Origin: Flavobacterium sp. IB48
Lineage (GTDB): Bacteria; Bacteroidota; Bacteroidia; Flavobacteriales; Flavobacteriaceae
Reading direction: 5' to 3'
NCBI RefSeq assembly: GCF_016405855.1
Contig: NZ_JAEFCA010000001.1
Location: 395,316 to 459,315 of the forward strand
Length of the DNA stretch: 64,000 nt
In this document: positions 9,782-18,111 of the stretch, piece after piece
Layout of the letters: each line of letters begins with the position of its first letter
Numbering within the stretch: position 1 is the stretch's first letter
Translations under genes and position numbers: made by a program
The notes under the pieces: model-generated
The model's input: only the letters and a program-made list of their open reading frames with translations
Databases searched by the model: none
Told to the model about the DNA's origin: nothing

Positions 9782-10783
9782 ATGAAATTATTGCGTTCTA
9801 CCCTTTTGCTGTTATTGCTTTTGTGTACTTCTAATAACTTTGCCCAGATTATACAAACAACATTAAGTCCAAATCAGGTTCCTAAACCGCCTTCTAACTG
9901 GACCCAAAAAAATCAGCTTGGTTTTGACATTTCCGAAATTGCTTTTGTAAACTGGAGTGCCGGGGGAACAAGTTCTATTTCAGGTTTGTTTAAAGGAGAA
10001 TTTGGAAGAACTTATGCAAAGAAAAATCATAAATGGGTTAACGAACTTATTGTAAAATATGGCTTAAACAAGCAAGATGGGACTGAATTAAGAAAAACAG
10101 ACGACGCTATTCAGTTCAACTCGACTTATGGGTTTAGAAAAGATACTGCATCAAATTGGTATTACTCTTCAAAATTAAATTTCAATACACAATTTACAAA
10201 CGGTTACAATTATCCAAATACAGACGTTGCAATCTCTAAACCTTTTGCACCAGCTTATATCTTTCTGGGAGCTGGAGCCGAGAATTCTAATAAGCAAAAA
10301 AATAGAGTTTTCTATTTCTCTCCAATAACATTAAAAACCACTTTGGTATTAGATCAAGATTTAGCTAATCAAGGTGCGTTTGGGGTTAAGAAAGCAACTT
10401 ATATTACTGATCCTTTAGATCCAAATTCTCAGATTTTGATTGATGAAGGCCAGAAAGTAAAAGCCGAATTTGGTATTCTTTTTACAGCTTATATGAAAAA
10501 CGAAATTTATAAAAACGTTTTTTACGAAAACAGGCTAAGTTTATATACTGATTATTTGAACAAATTTGGAAATGTCGACATCGATTATGACACGCGTTTA
10601 GACCTTGTTGTTAATGCTTATGTGAAAGCAAATATTGGATTTCACTTAATTTATGATGACGACATTAAAACCAAAAAAGATGTTGTTGATCCAGCAACAG
10701 GAGCAACTACTCAGGTAAATAACGGACCGAGAATGCAGTTAAGACAAGTTCTTGGTGTAGGTCTTGTTTATGCTTTTCAATAA
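9782..10783 (+). CDS. DUF3078 family outer-membrane protein
   Basis: 333 residues with a clear signal peptide (LLRSTLLLLLLLCTSNNFAQ). The mature start contains FVNWSAGGTSSISG, the hallmark of the DUF3078 family. The rest alternates short amphipathic strands rich in Tyr/Asn, as expected of an outer-membrane beta-barrel, and ends in an aromatic residue before Gln. Function is unknown. The gene follows dxs closely and ends at a strong bidirectional terminator facing dgt. Confidence 0.85.
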   Translation: MKLLRSTLLLLLLLCTSNNFAQIIQTTLSPNQVPKPPSNWTQKNQLGFDISEIAFVNWSAGGTSSISGLFKGEFGRTYAKKNHKWVNELIVKYGLNKQDGTELRKTDDAIQFNSTYGFRKDTASNWYYSSKLNFNTQFTNGYNYPNTDVAISKPFAPAYIFLGAGAENSNKQKNRVFYFSPITLKTTLVLDQDLANQGAFGVKKATYITDPLDPNSQILIDEGQKVKAEFGILFTAYMKNEIYKNVFYENRLSLYTDYLNKFGNVDIDYDTRLDLVVNAYVKANIGFHLIYDDDIKTKKDVVDPATGATTQVNNGPRMQLRQVLGVGLVYAFQ

Positions 10784-10807
10784 TAGAGAGAAAGATTTAT
10801 AATTATA

Positions 10808-10850
10808 AAAAAAAGCTTCTTTTAGAATATTTCTGAAAGAAGCTTTTTTT
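10808..10850. terminator. Bidirectional rho-independent terminator
   Basis: Perfect 15-bp arms (10808-10822 and 10836-10850) with A- and T-runs at the two ends. It separates the convergent DUF3078 and dgt genes. Confidence 0.9.
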
Positions 10851-10852
10851 AT

Positions 10853-12199
10853 TTAACGCTTTTTTTGTCCCTGAATCATTTCATACAACTCAAGCGCATT
10901 TCCGTCGGTCAGTAATGAAACATAATGGCAAATATGCAATAGACGTTCGTATAAATTGGTTTTCTCTAAATGATGTTTTTCTGGCAACATTTTCAAAATC
11001 AACTTATCGTAGTTTGAAGCAGTTCCTTCAAACTTGTTATTAAATGCTGTTATGAATTTATCCAACAGTGTTTGAATAATCTGATAACCCACAATTTCTT
11101 TTTCGATCACTTCGCGGCTCTGATAGATTTTCTCAATACTTAATTTGATAATATCATCCATTTGCGCTTTATATCTGCTTTTCTCTGTTAAAGCATATGG
11201 AAAGTTTCCTGCAAGAATCGCTTCTTCATTTTCAACAAAAACATTTACAGCATCGTTAATTAAAGTTCCAATCGCTAAAGCTCTTAAATAGCTAATACGA
11301 TCTTCTTTTGTCGTTAATGATTTGTATTTAGAAACTCCAATATTGTCTTTTACAAGGTTAATCAAATATTCTAGAGCAAAATCTTCAGAAACCAAACCTA
11401 AATTGATTCCGTCTTCAAAATCAATAATTGTATAGCAAATATCATCAGCAGCTTCAACCAAATACGCCAAAGGATGTCTTTCAAAACCAATATCATCGCC
11501 AGATTTATTGGCAATCATTCCCATATCTTTAGCTACTTCTTCAAAGAATAATTTATCGGTCTGAAAAAAACCGTATTTCTTATCTGAGATGTTATTAGTT
11601 GGCTTTTTTGGAAGACTTTCTTTTGGATATTTCATAAAAGCTCCCAGAGTAGCATACGAAATACGAAGTCCGCCTTCAATTCCTGGACGACTTGCCGTTA
11701 GAACTGAAAATCCATTTGCATTTCCTTCAAAATCAATTAAATCCTGCCATTGTTTATCTGTAAGCTGATTTCTGTATTTCTGGCCATTTCCTATAGAAAA
11801 ATACTCGCCAATTGCTTTTTCGCCAGAATGTCCAAAAGGCGGATTCCCGATATCATGCGCCAATGAAGCCGCAGCCACAATTGCTCCAAAATCATTCATA
11901 TGATAACCGTGAACTTCTTTCAAGTAAGGATATTTTTCAATAATCTTTTTTCCGACCAAACGGCCAAGCGAACGCCCTACAACAGAAACCTCCAAACTAT
12001 GCGTTAAACGCGTATGAACGAAATCTGTTTTAGAAAGTGGAATAACTTGTGTTTTATCTTGTAAACTTCTAAAAGCAGCAGAAAATATAATGCGATCATA
12101 ATCTACTTCAAATCCTAAACGCGTATCATCTTGTTCTACACGTAATCTTTTGCTTGTATCGCCCTGACGTTTTAATGATAAAAGTTGTTCCCAGTTCAT
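10853..12199 (-). CDS. dgt: Deoxyguanosinetriphosphate triphosphohydrolase (dGTPase)
   Basis: 448 residues, an HD-superfamily phosphohydrolase that cleaves dGTP (or other dNTPs) to the nucleoside and triphosphate. The HD metal site is complete: RLTHSLEVS supplies the first His (about residue 67) and SLAHDIGNPPFGHSGE supplies the His-Asp pair (about 115-116). The substrate-pocket segment IIFSAAFRSLQDKTQV is also present. Its stop lies directly at the shared terminator. The upstream gap holds a degenerate AGATT-type repeat and a pseudogene relic. Confidence 0.93.
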   Translation of the reverse strand: MNWEQLLSLKRQGDTSKRLRVEQDDTRLGFEVDYDRIIFSAAFRSLQDKTQVIPLSKTDFVHTRLTHSLEVSVVGRSLGRLVGKKIIEKYPYLKEVHGYHMNDFGAIVAAASLAHDIGNPPFGHSGEKAIGEYFSIGNGQKYRNQLTDKQWQDLIDFEGNANGFSVLTASRPGIEGGLRISYATLGAFMKYPKESLPKKPTNNISDKKYGFFQTDKLFFEEVAKDMGMIANKSGDDIGFERHPLAYLVEAADDICYTIIDFEDGINLGLVSEDFALEYLINLVKDNIGVSKYKSLTTKEDRISYLRALAIGTLINDAVNVFVENEEAILAGNFPYALTEKSRYKAQMDDIIKLSIEKIYQSREVIEKEIVGYQIIQTLLDKFITAFNNKFEGTASNYDKLILKMLPEKHHLEKTNLYERLLHICHYVSLLTDGNALELYEMIQGQKKR

Positions 12200-12205
12200 T
12201 TGATT

Positions 12206-12262
12206 TTAGATTGTAGATTAAAGATTTTAGATTGATGATCTAAATCTTGATTTTAGACTTCA
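12206..12262. repeat. Degenerate short-word intergenic repeat (TTTAGATT type)
   Basis: The dgt upstream gap consists of repeated variants of TTTTAGATT/GTAGATTAAAG. Similar short-word arrays with different words recur in other gaps of this window. Confidence 0.6.
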
Positions 12263-12295
12263 AAAATACATTTTATTTTAGGATTTTCTTCTGCT

Positions 12296-12563
12296 TTAAA
12301 ACTCTAAAGGTGCACTATGTTTGATTTCTCCCAATACAAAAATACTATTCGTATTTGCGATGTTTTCTATAGTAGACAAATTATTCATTACAAAATCCTG
12401 ATAACTAGCCATATCTTGCACCAAAATCTTAAGCATAAAATCATAATTGCCAGCAATTATTGTAGTATTCTATAATTTATGGAAGCGCAACAATATCTTT
12501 TACAAAATTGCTCCCGACATTTTTGGCATGTTCTTTTAAATGAACATTGCAAAAAACAGTCAT
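12296..12563 (-). pseudogene. Lrp/AsnC-family regulator, C-terminal remnant
   Basis: Read on the minus strand this region gives NVHLKEHAKNVGSNF and VKDIVALP, then an in-frame TAA, then after a frame change AGNYDFMLKILVQDM, ASYQDFVMNN and IFVLGEIKHSAPLEF ending at a TAA at 12296-12298. This is the RAM/AsnC effector domain of an Lrp-type regulator. The helix-turn-helix half is missing, one codon (probably GAA) has become TAA, and at least one frameshift follows. It abuts a metE remnant on the other strand, suggesting that a former divergent regulator-metE pair decayed. Confidence 0.85.
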
Positions 12564-12675
12564 TACGCATTTCAAAGTTGTCGATTTAGAAAAAGCAGGA
12601 ATTAAAATTATTCAGATTGATGAGCCCGCAATTCGCTAAGGTCTTCCGTTAAGACCCAAGAAAGATGCCGACAGG
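12562..12675 (+). pseudogene. metE (cobalamin-independent methionine synthase) internal fragment
   Basis: On the plus strand the frame reads VVDLEKAGIKIIQIDEPAIR, then TAA, then GLPLRPKKDAD. This is the highly conserved MetE segment around IIQIDEPA[LF]REGLPLR; the Glu codon has become TAA at 12637-12639. Nothing recognisable as MetE precedes or follows, so roughly 600 upstream residues and the C-terminus are gone. With a complete B12-type metH about 20 kb away, the cell has probably lost cobalamin-independent methionine synthesis, unless a second metE exists elsewhere. Confidence 0.85.
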
Positions 12676-12746
12676 ATTTTCTGTTGCTTTTGTAGCAAAA
12701 CACTAAAAAAACAATGCATTACAAACTTTGAGATATTACTAATCAT

Positions 12747-12776
12747 AAAAAAAGCACCCCAAATTGGAGTGCTTTC
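12747..12776 (-). terminator. Rho-independent terminator of barrel gene
   Basis: The minus strand folds as AAAGCACTCC/GGGGTGCTTT followed by a T-run, just past the stop of the 12800-13381 gene. Confidence 0.85.
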
Positions 12777-12799
12777 TAAAATTGAATATAAACTTAAGA

Positions 12800-13381
12800 C
12801 TAGAAATTTTTAGAAATTCCGATGTTAACCGTTTTTCCAAAATTGAATGAAAAACTATTGTATTTCGTATCATCGTTATCATAGCTTAATGTTTGATATT
12901 CTATACCGCCAATACTAAAATTTAAACCGAAGCCTTTTTTCATATTAATAAAAAGAGATGGAGCTAAATTGGTATAGAAACCATCGGCTTTACTATCCGA
13001 CATAAGCACATTGTTTTGATAATTCTTGTTTGTTCTATTTTGAAAACCGGCTCCTAAATCGGCAAAAACAGAAAAAGTTTCATTTAGCGGAACTGTATAA
13101 CGAACAAACGCCCCTACTCTTAAATTCTTATACTTCGATTCTGTATCCAAAGCAGTACTTTTTGAAGTTGCTAAAGCAAATTCAGCCCCAACCGTCCAAT
13201 TTTCGTGAAATTGATACCCCACTTTTGGAGAAAAAGTAAACGAATTTGATTTTCTCTCATCGGTTTGCTGATCAATATTTTCTGAAGTATAACCAACGTT
13301 TCCTCCTACTAATACTGTTCCTTTTTGTGCATTTGCATAGCTAACCATAGCCAATGCAAGAATAAGTAGCATTTTTTTCAT
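12800..13381 (-). CDS. Outer-membrane beta-barrel protein (small porin-like), copy 1
   Basis: 193 residues with a signal peptide ending near YANAQ. The mature protein is a small 8-strand-type barrel: it opens with VLVGGNVGYTSE and has SNSFTFSPKVGYQFHENWTV in the middle. A KKGFGLNFSIGGIEY strand comes near the end and the last residues are GISKNF, an aromatic C-terminus. The next gene upstream has the same length and architecture, so this is a tandem duplicate. Specific function unknown. Confidence 0.8.
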   Translation of the reverse strand: MKKMLLILALAMVSYANAQKGTVLVGGNVGYTSENIDQQTDERKSNSFTFSPKVGYQFHENWTVGAEFALATSKSTALDTESKYKNLRVGAFVRYTVPLNETFSVFADLGAGFQNRTNKNYQNNVLMSDSKADGFYTNLAPSLFINMKKGFGLNFSIGGIEYQTLSYDNDDTKYNSFSFNFGKTVNIGISKNF

Positions 13382-13520
13382 ATGTTATATTTATTAAGAT
13401 TTCACATACAACAAACAATTAAAATACCAATATACAATCGTAGTTATTTTCTTAACTATTACTTAAAAATAACTCGCCTTAATCAGCTTAAAAATTAAAA
13501 TAAGAATAAGAAATGGTTAT

Positions 13521-13549
13521 AAAAAAAGCGCTCCAAATGGAGCGCTTTC
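13521..13549 (-). terminator. Rho-independent terminator of barrel gene copy 2
   Basis: AAAGCGCTCCA/TGGAGCGCTTT hairpin followed by a T-run on the minus strand. It resembles the terminator of copy 1, so the duplication included the 3' flank. Confidence 0.85.
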
Positions 13550-13574
13550 TGAAATTGAATGTATAAACTTAAGA

Positions 13575-14156
13575 TTAGAAGTTTTTAGAGATTCCGATAT
13601 TGAATGTTTTACCGAAATTAAAGTAGAAATTGCTATAATCTTCTCCATTATCATCAAAACTTAATGTTTCGTATCCTAAACCACCAATACTGAAGTTAAG
13701 ACCAAAACCTTTTTTCATGTTGATGAAAAGTGCTGGAGTTACATCTACATAAGCACCATCTCCTTTATATCTTACATAGTTATTTGCATTCGTGTAGATT
13801 TTGTTTTTTTCAGTTTGGAAACCAACTCCCATATCTGCAAAAACAGAAAAAGTTTGGCTTAATGATTTTGTATAACGTACAAAACCACCTGTTCTAAATT
13901 TGTTGTCTTTACGTTTTACATCTGTATTATCGATATCAGATGTGCTTAGAGAGAATTCTCCTCCAACTGTCCAGTTTTCGTGAAATTGGTAACCTACTTT
14001 AGGAGAAAAAGTAAATGTACTTGCTTTATCATCTCTAAATCTGAATTCTGATTTTTCAGAAGTGTATCCGATGTTACCACCTACTAAGATTGTTCCTTTT
14101 TGTGCGTTTGCAAAACTGCAGATAGCTAAAGCAGCCATCACTAACATTTTTTTCAT
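13575..14156 (-). CDS. Outer-membrane beta-barrel protein (small porin-like), copy 2
   Basis: 193 residues, same length as copy 1 and closely similar along its whole length (ILVGGNIGYTSE, FTFSPKVGYQFHENWTVGGE, KKGFGLNFSIGGLGYETLSF, terminal GISKNF). A signal peptide ends near FANAQ. Differences cluster in the regions between strands, as expected of surface loops. Each copy has its own terminator, so the two are probably expressed separately. Function is not evident from sequence. Confidence 0.8.
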   Translation of the reverse strand: MKKMLVMAALAICSFANAQKGTILVGGNIGYTSEKSEFRFRDDKASTFTFSPKVGYQFHENWTVGGEFSLSTSDIDNTDVKRKDNKFRTGGFVRYTKSLSQTFSVFADMGVGFQTEKNKIYTNANNYVRYKGDGAYVDVTPALFINMKKGFGLNFSIGGLGYETLSFDDNGEDYSNFYFNFGKTFNIGISKNF

Positions 14157-14279
14157 GATTTGGGTTTATTTTAATTTTAGCATTCCTTTAACAACAACAG
14201 TGCCGTGAATTGCTGACTTTATGTTTTTTTTAAGAACTACTTTAAAAGGCAAAATGTAGCAATCGAAATTATTTCTCGT

Positions 14280-14287
14280 TACTTTTG
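14280..14287 (+). promoter_or_regulatory. Candidate -7 promoter element of gldA
   Basis: TACTTTTG matches TAnnTTTG, 17 bases ahead of the gldA ATG. Confidence 0.5.
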
Positions 14288-14304
14288 TAGCAAATAAAAA
14301 GTCA

Positions 14305-15201
14305 ATGTCGATAGAAGTAAACAACATATCAAAAAGTTACGGAACACAAAAAGCATTAAACTCGATTTCATTTTCGATTGAGAAAGGAGAAATTGTTGGA
14401 TTTTTAGGTCCAAATGGAGCTGGAAAATCTACTTTAATGAAAATTTTGACCACATATTTATTGGCAGATGAAGGCTCAGCCCTTGTAAACAGTCACGATG
14501 TCATGACGGAAGCCAAAGCTGTTCAACGTTCAATTGGGTATTTGCCAGAACACAATCCGTTATATTTGGATTTGTATGTTCGTGAGTATTTGGCATTTAA
14601 CGCCGATGTTTATAACGTGCCAAAAACAAGAATTGAAGAGGTAATTCAACTGACAGGACTGACACCAGAAAGTCATAAAAAGATTGGACAACTTTCTAAA
14701 GGATACCGCCAGCGCGTTGGATTAGCAAATGCTTTGCTTCATGATCCAGAAGTTTTAATTTTGGACGAGCCAACTACCGGACTGGATCCTAACCAGTTAA
14801 TGGAGATTCGTAATGTAATTAAAAATGCAGGAAAAAATAAAACTGTTTTTTTATCAACACACATCATGCAAGAAGTCGAAGCAATTTGTGATCGTGTTAT
14901 AATTATTGACAAAGGACAGATCGTTGCAGACAATAAATTAGACCATTTGGTTACAACAGACAAAGAGCAAATTATTGAAGTTGAGTTTGATTACAAAGTT
15001 GAAGAACAACTTTTGGCTAAACTCGAAAATATCGCTTCGTACATAAATACACATGACATGACATGGGAACTAACTTTTGTTACAGATAAAGATATGCGAC
15101 CAGCTATTTTTGACTTTGCTAACGAAAATGGTTTAAAAACTTTACAATTGAATCAGAAAAATAAAAATCTAGAAGCTGTTTTTAGAGAAATTACCAAATA
15201 A
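14305..15201 (+). CDS. gldA: Gliding motility ABC transporter ATP-binding protein GldA
   Basis: 298 residues, a single ABC ATPase. Walker A is GPNGAGKST (residues 35-43), the signature region is QLSKGYRQRVGLANAL, Walker B is VLILDEPTTGLDP, and the switch His lies in FLSTHIMQEVEAICDRV. The sequence closely resembles GldA of Flavobacterium johnsoniae as I know it. GldA works with the membrane proteins GldF and GldG; neither is adjacent here, which is also usual for gldA. Other ABC ATPases look alike, so the assignment rests on overall resemblance and the taxonomic setting. Confidence 0.85.
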   Translation: MSIEVNNISKSYGTQKALNSISFSIEKGEIVGFLGPNGAGKSTLMKILTTYLLADEGSALVNSHDVMTEAKAVQRSIGYLPEHNPLYLDLYVREYLAFNADVYNVPKTRIEEVIQLTGLTPESHKKIGQLSKGYRQRVGLANALLHDPEVLILDEPTTGLDPNQLMEIRNVIKNAGKNKTVFLSTHIMQEVEAICDRVIIIDKGQIVADNKLDHLVTTDKEQIIEVEFDYKVEEQLLAKLENIASYINTHDMTWELTFVTDKDMRPAIFDFANENGLKTLQLNQKNKNLEAVFREITK

Positions 15202-15241
15202 GTTATTACTGACTTCCCAACTATCGGGACAACTTTAAGTT

Positions 15242-15282
15242 AAAAAAGGGGTTTGTTTTTAAATAAAACAGACTCCTTTTTT
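15242..15282 (+). terminator. Probable terminator of gldA
   Basis: An imperfect hairpin (AAAAAAGGGGTTTGTTTT paired with AAAACAGACTCCTTTTTT) ending in a T-rich run about 40 bases past the gldA stop. Confidence 0.7.
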
Positions 15283-15596
15283 ATTTTATTTCTTCTTCTT
15301 TTTTCTGCAAATCAGTAAAATAAGGGTTTTTCTAAAAAAATAATTACTATTTTTATTTAGACTTGTTATAAATAGTATTATATTTGGCAAATCAAATTTT
15401 AAATGCCACGGTATGTTACGTATCCTCCTTATCCTTAAAAAACTTATTTCTGTTGTTCCTAACCAAGTAATAAATCTTCGAAAAAAGTTTTCAGACAAAT
15501 TAGAACAAATTGTATTGCGATAAATTCTGATTTTAAAAATTACAAAGATTATTATGTTCTAAATCTCGGTTTAGAATAAGGCCAAATTCAAACAAC
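15283..15596. other. Intergenic stretch with no recognisable gene
   Basis: About 310 AT-rich bases between the gldA terminator and the TonB receptor gene. Short open frames occur, but none has recognisable domains or a convincing promoter. It may carry the receptor's promoter and leader. Confidence 0.5.
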
Positions 15597-17717
15597 ATGA
15601 AAAAAATTATAACCTCTCTTATGCTTGCTTTTTCGGTATATGATGGATATTCTCAAACAGAAAAAGAAACTGATAGTATTGTTGAAACAACTATAAATGC
15701 TTTAGATGAAATTGTGATTAGTAAAAAGAAAGTACTTTACACTCAAAAATCAGATCGTCTTGTTTTTAATGTAGAAAACAGCATCGTGTCTGAAGGCGGA
15801 ACTGCTCTTGACGTTTTGTCGCGTGCGCCAGGCGTTGTGGTTTCGCAAGATGGCGATTTGTCTATTCGCGGACAACAAGGTGTTGCTGTAATGATAAACG
15901 GTAAATTAACACAGCTTTCGCAGAAAGAATTAGCTAATTATTTAAAAGCTACAACTTCATCCAATATCAAACAAATTGAAGTAATTACAAACCCTTCTTC
16001 TAAATATGATGCGGCTGGAAAAGCGGGTATTATCAATATCATTCTTAAAAAGCCAAACGCTTCGGGTTTAAAAGGAACTGCTTTTGCGAGTTACGGAAGA
16101 GGGCGAAAAAACAGAACTAATTCTGGTTTCAATTTAAATTACAATAAAGATAAATGGGGCGTTTTCGGAAATTACAGTTATACTTTCCGTGGCGAAGAAG
16201 AGCATAAGACATTCAATCAGACTCAATATACAAGTCTTACACATCAAGAAATTGCTTCTACAAATCACCAGACTTCTATTACAGATGAGCCTTTGACTTC
16301 TAATAATTTTAAAATTGGAACGCAATACGAGGTTTCGCCCAAAACCAATTTAGAGCTTTATGTAGACGCTAAAATTGGACGCTATCAAAATATGGCAGAC
16401 GGAACAAATAAGGTCTTTAATACTACAAATCAGCTCATTTTTGATGCCTTGACTTATAATGACAGTAAAGAAAAATGGTTTGATTATACGTATGCTTTTT
16501 CTGGTACGCATAAATTTAATGACGAAGGAAAAAATATGATTTTTGATTTTGAATACGAAACTTCAAAGTTTAGATCTAATCAGTTCCAGAGTGCCGATAA
16601 TACTGCAAACGCTACTGTTGTAAACGATCGTCGCGGTTATATTCCTTCTCAATTAAGAGTTTTTACAGGAAAAGTCGATTTTGTAAATCCGTTCAAGGAA
16701 AAACAATCTATTGAGTGGGGTTTTAAAGCCAGCATTAAAAACAATGATAATCCATCGGTTTATGAATATTATGAAAACAACCAATGGCTTATCGATTTTA
16801 ATTCGACCAATCATTTTGAATATAACGAACAGATTTATGCTGCTTATGCAAATTACAAATATCAGTTAGAAAAATTAAACATTCAGGCTGGTTTAAGAAG
16901 CGAATACACGGCAATCAATATCGATCAGAAAACTCTAAATGAAGAGCATAAAGATGATTATTTGAAATGGTTTCCGAGTCTTTCCTTAAAATATGAATTT
17001 ACAAGCAATCATTCTGCACATGCATCTTACAGTAAAAGAATCAATAGACCAAGCCAGTTTGATTTGAATCCGTTTCGTTTTTACGATGATTCATTCAATT
17101 ATTCGCAAGGAAATCCAAACTTGATTCCAGAGATTACACATGCTATGGAAATTGGCTACGCTTGGAAAAGCAATTTTATGGCTTCTCTTTATTTTAATAG
17201 CACTAAAGATGTTTTTACAGAAGTGTACAATTATAATCCTGACACCAATACAACGATTACAACTCAAATAAATGTTGACAAATCATACAATTACGGAGTT
17301 AATATTACCAATACGGCTGAGTTAAACAAATGGTGGTCTGTAAACACTTTATTTAATGTTTTTGAGAACAAATTTATGGGAGAGATTTTAAACAGTAATA
17401 CTATTGATCCTATAATGACAGTAAATCTGAGTATTCAAAATTCTTTTACTATAACCGAAACCTTGAAAGCAGAAGGAAATGCACAATATCAATCAAAATC
17501 TAATCTTGGAATTTACCAAAGAGATGGTTTCTTTGATTTTAGCATCGGAATATCTAAACAAGTTTTAGCCAAAAAAGGAAGCATCAAACTCAATTTTACT
17601 GATGTTTTCAATACTAATAATTTCTACATTAAATCGGCAGTTGCGCAAACTACTATTGATAAAAAATATGATTTAGATAATCGTATTGCGACAATTGCAT
17701 TTACATACCGTATATAA
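15597..17717 (+). CDS. TonB-dependent receptor, outer-membrane beta-barrel family
   Basis: 706 residues. A signal peptide (KKIITSLMLAFSVYDGYSQ) is followed directly by the plug domain (VSEGGTALDVLSRAPGVVVS, IEVITNPSSKYDAAGKAGII) and a long barrel of Tyr/Asn-rich strands ending in TIAFTYRI. There is no N-terminal carboxypeptidase-like domain. The architecture matches the OMP_b-brl_3 group of receptors common in Bacteroidota. The substrate is unknown. The gene stands alone, with a terminator after it. Confidence 0.85.
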   Translation: MKKIITSLMLAFSVYDGYSQTEKETDSIVETTINALDEIVISKKKVLYTQKSDRLVFNVENSIVSEGGTALDVLSRAPGVVVSQDGDLSIRGQQGVAVMINGKLTQLSQKELANYLKATTSSNIKQIEVITNPSSKYDAAGKAGIINIILKKPNASGLKGTAFASYGRGRKNRTNSGFNLNYNKDKWGVFGNYSYTFRGEEEHKTFNQTQYTSLTHQEIASTNHQTSITDEPLTSNNFKIGTQYEVSPKTNLELYVDAKIGRYQNMADGTNKVFNTTNQLIFDALTYNDSKEKWFDYTYAFSGTHKFNDEGKNMIFDFEYETSKFRSNQFQSADNTANATVVNDRRGYIPSQLRVFTGKVDFVNPFKEKQSIEWGFKASIKNNDNPSVYEYYENNQWLIDFNSTNHFEYNEQIYAAYANYKYQLEKLNIQAGLRSEYTAINIDQKTLNEEHKDDYLKWFPSLSLKYEFTSNHSAHASYSKRINRPSQFDLNPFRFYDDSFNYSQGNPNLIPEITHAMEIGYAWKSNFMASLYFNSTKDVFTEVYNYNPDTNTTITTQINVDKSYNYGVNITNTAELNKWWSVNTLFNVFENKFMGEILNSNTIDPIMTVNLSIQNSFTITETLKAEGNAQYQSKSNLGIYQRDGFFDFSIGISKQVLAKKGSIKLNFTDVFNTNNFYIKSAVAQTTIDKKYDLDNRIATIAFTYRI

Positions 17718-17764
17718 AATTCGTTCTTTAAATACCTTGTTTTTTGTTTTTTTTTGTGTTAGTT

Positions 17765-17792
17765 AAGAGCCTGTTCCTTCAAACAGGCTCTT
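17765..17792 (+). terminator. Rho-independent terminator of TonB receptor gene
   Basis: 11-bp stem AAGAGCCTGTT/AACAGGCTCTT, about 47 bases after the stop. The remaining ~250 bases before the next terminator show nothing I can assign. Confidence 0.8.
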
Positions 17793-18046
17793 CTACATTT
17801 AATAATGTGCTTAGTTTTATTGTTGCAACCTTAGCAATAGTAAACAGATGAAACAATTCACTAATTTTTCTAATTATAGAAACTTCTGAAATTATTCGCT
17901 CTTTAAATTTTACCGATACAAGCTGTCATTTAACTATTAAAGCGCAATTAAATTCAGAATCATTTACATTCTAAAATCCTTAAAATTAAATCTTTTGCTT
18001 TTTAAAGATATAAACACACTTTCGTAAAAATCTTTCGATTAAGAGC

Positions 18047-18092
18047 ATAAAAAAAGTCCTTTTAAAGCTTATTTCACTTCAAAAAGACTCTT
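18047..18092 (-). terminator. Probable terminator of the Xus-like operon
   Basis: On the minus strand AGTCTTTTT pairs with AAAAGGACT across a loose loop, followed by TTTTTTTATG. It lies just past the stop of the PepSY gene. The stem is imperfect. Confidence 0.55.
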
Positions 18093-18111
18093 CAAAAAAC
18101 AATTGTAACGG

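Noticed and set aside
15286..15498. Open frame of 70 codons on the minus strand after gldA
   Set aside because: Composition is Lys/Ile/Phe-rich noise overlapping the gldA terminator, with no domain or promoter.
17860..17990. Possible gene remnant after the TonB receptor terminator
   Set aside because: A short frame (IETSEIIRSLNFTDTSCHLT) ends in a stop and has no recognisable family; could be chance.
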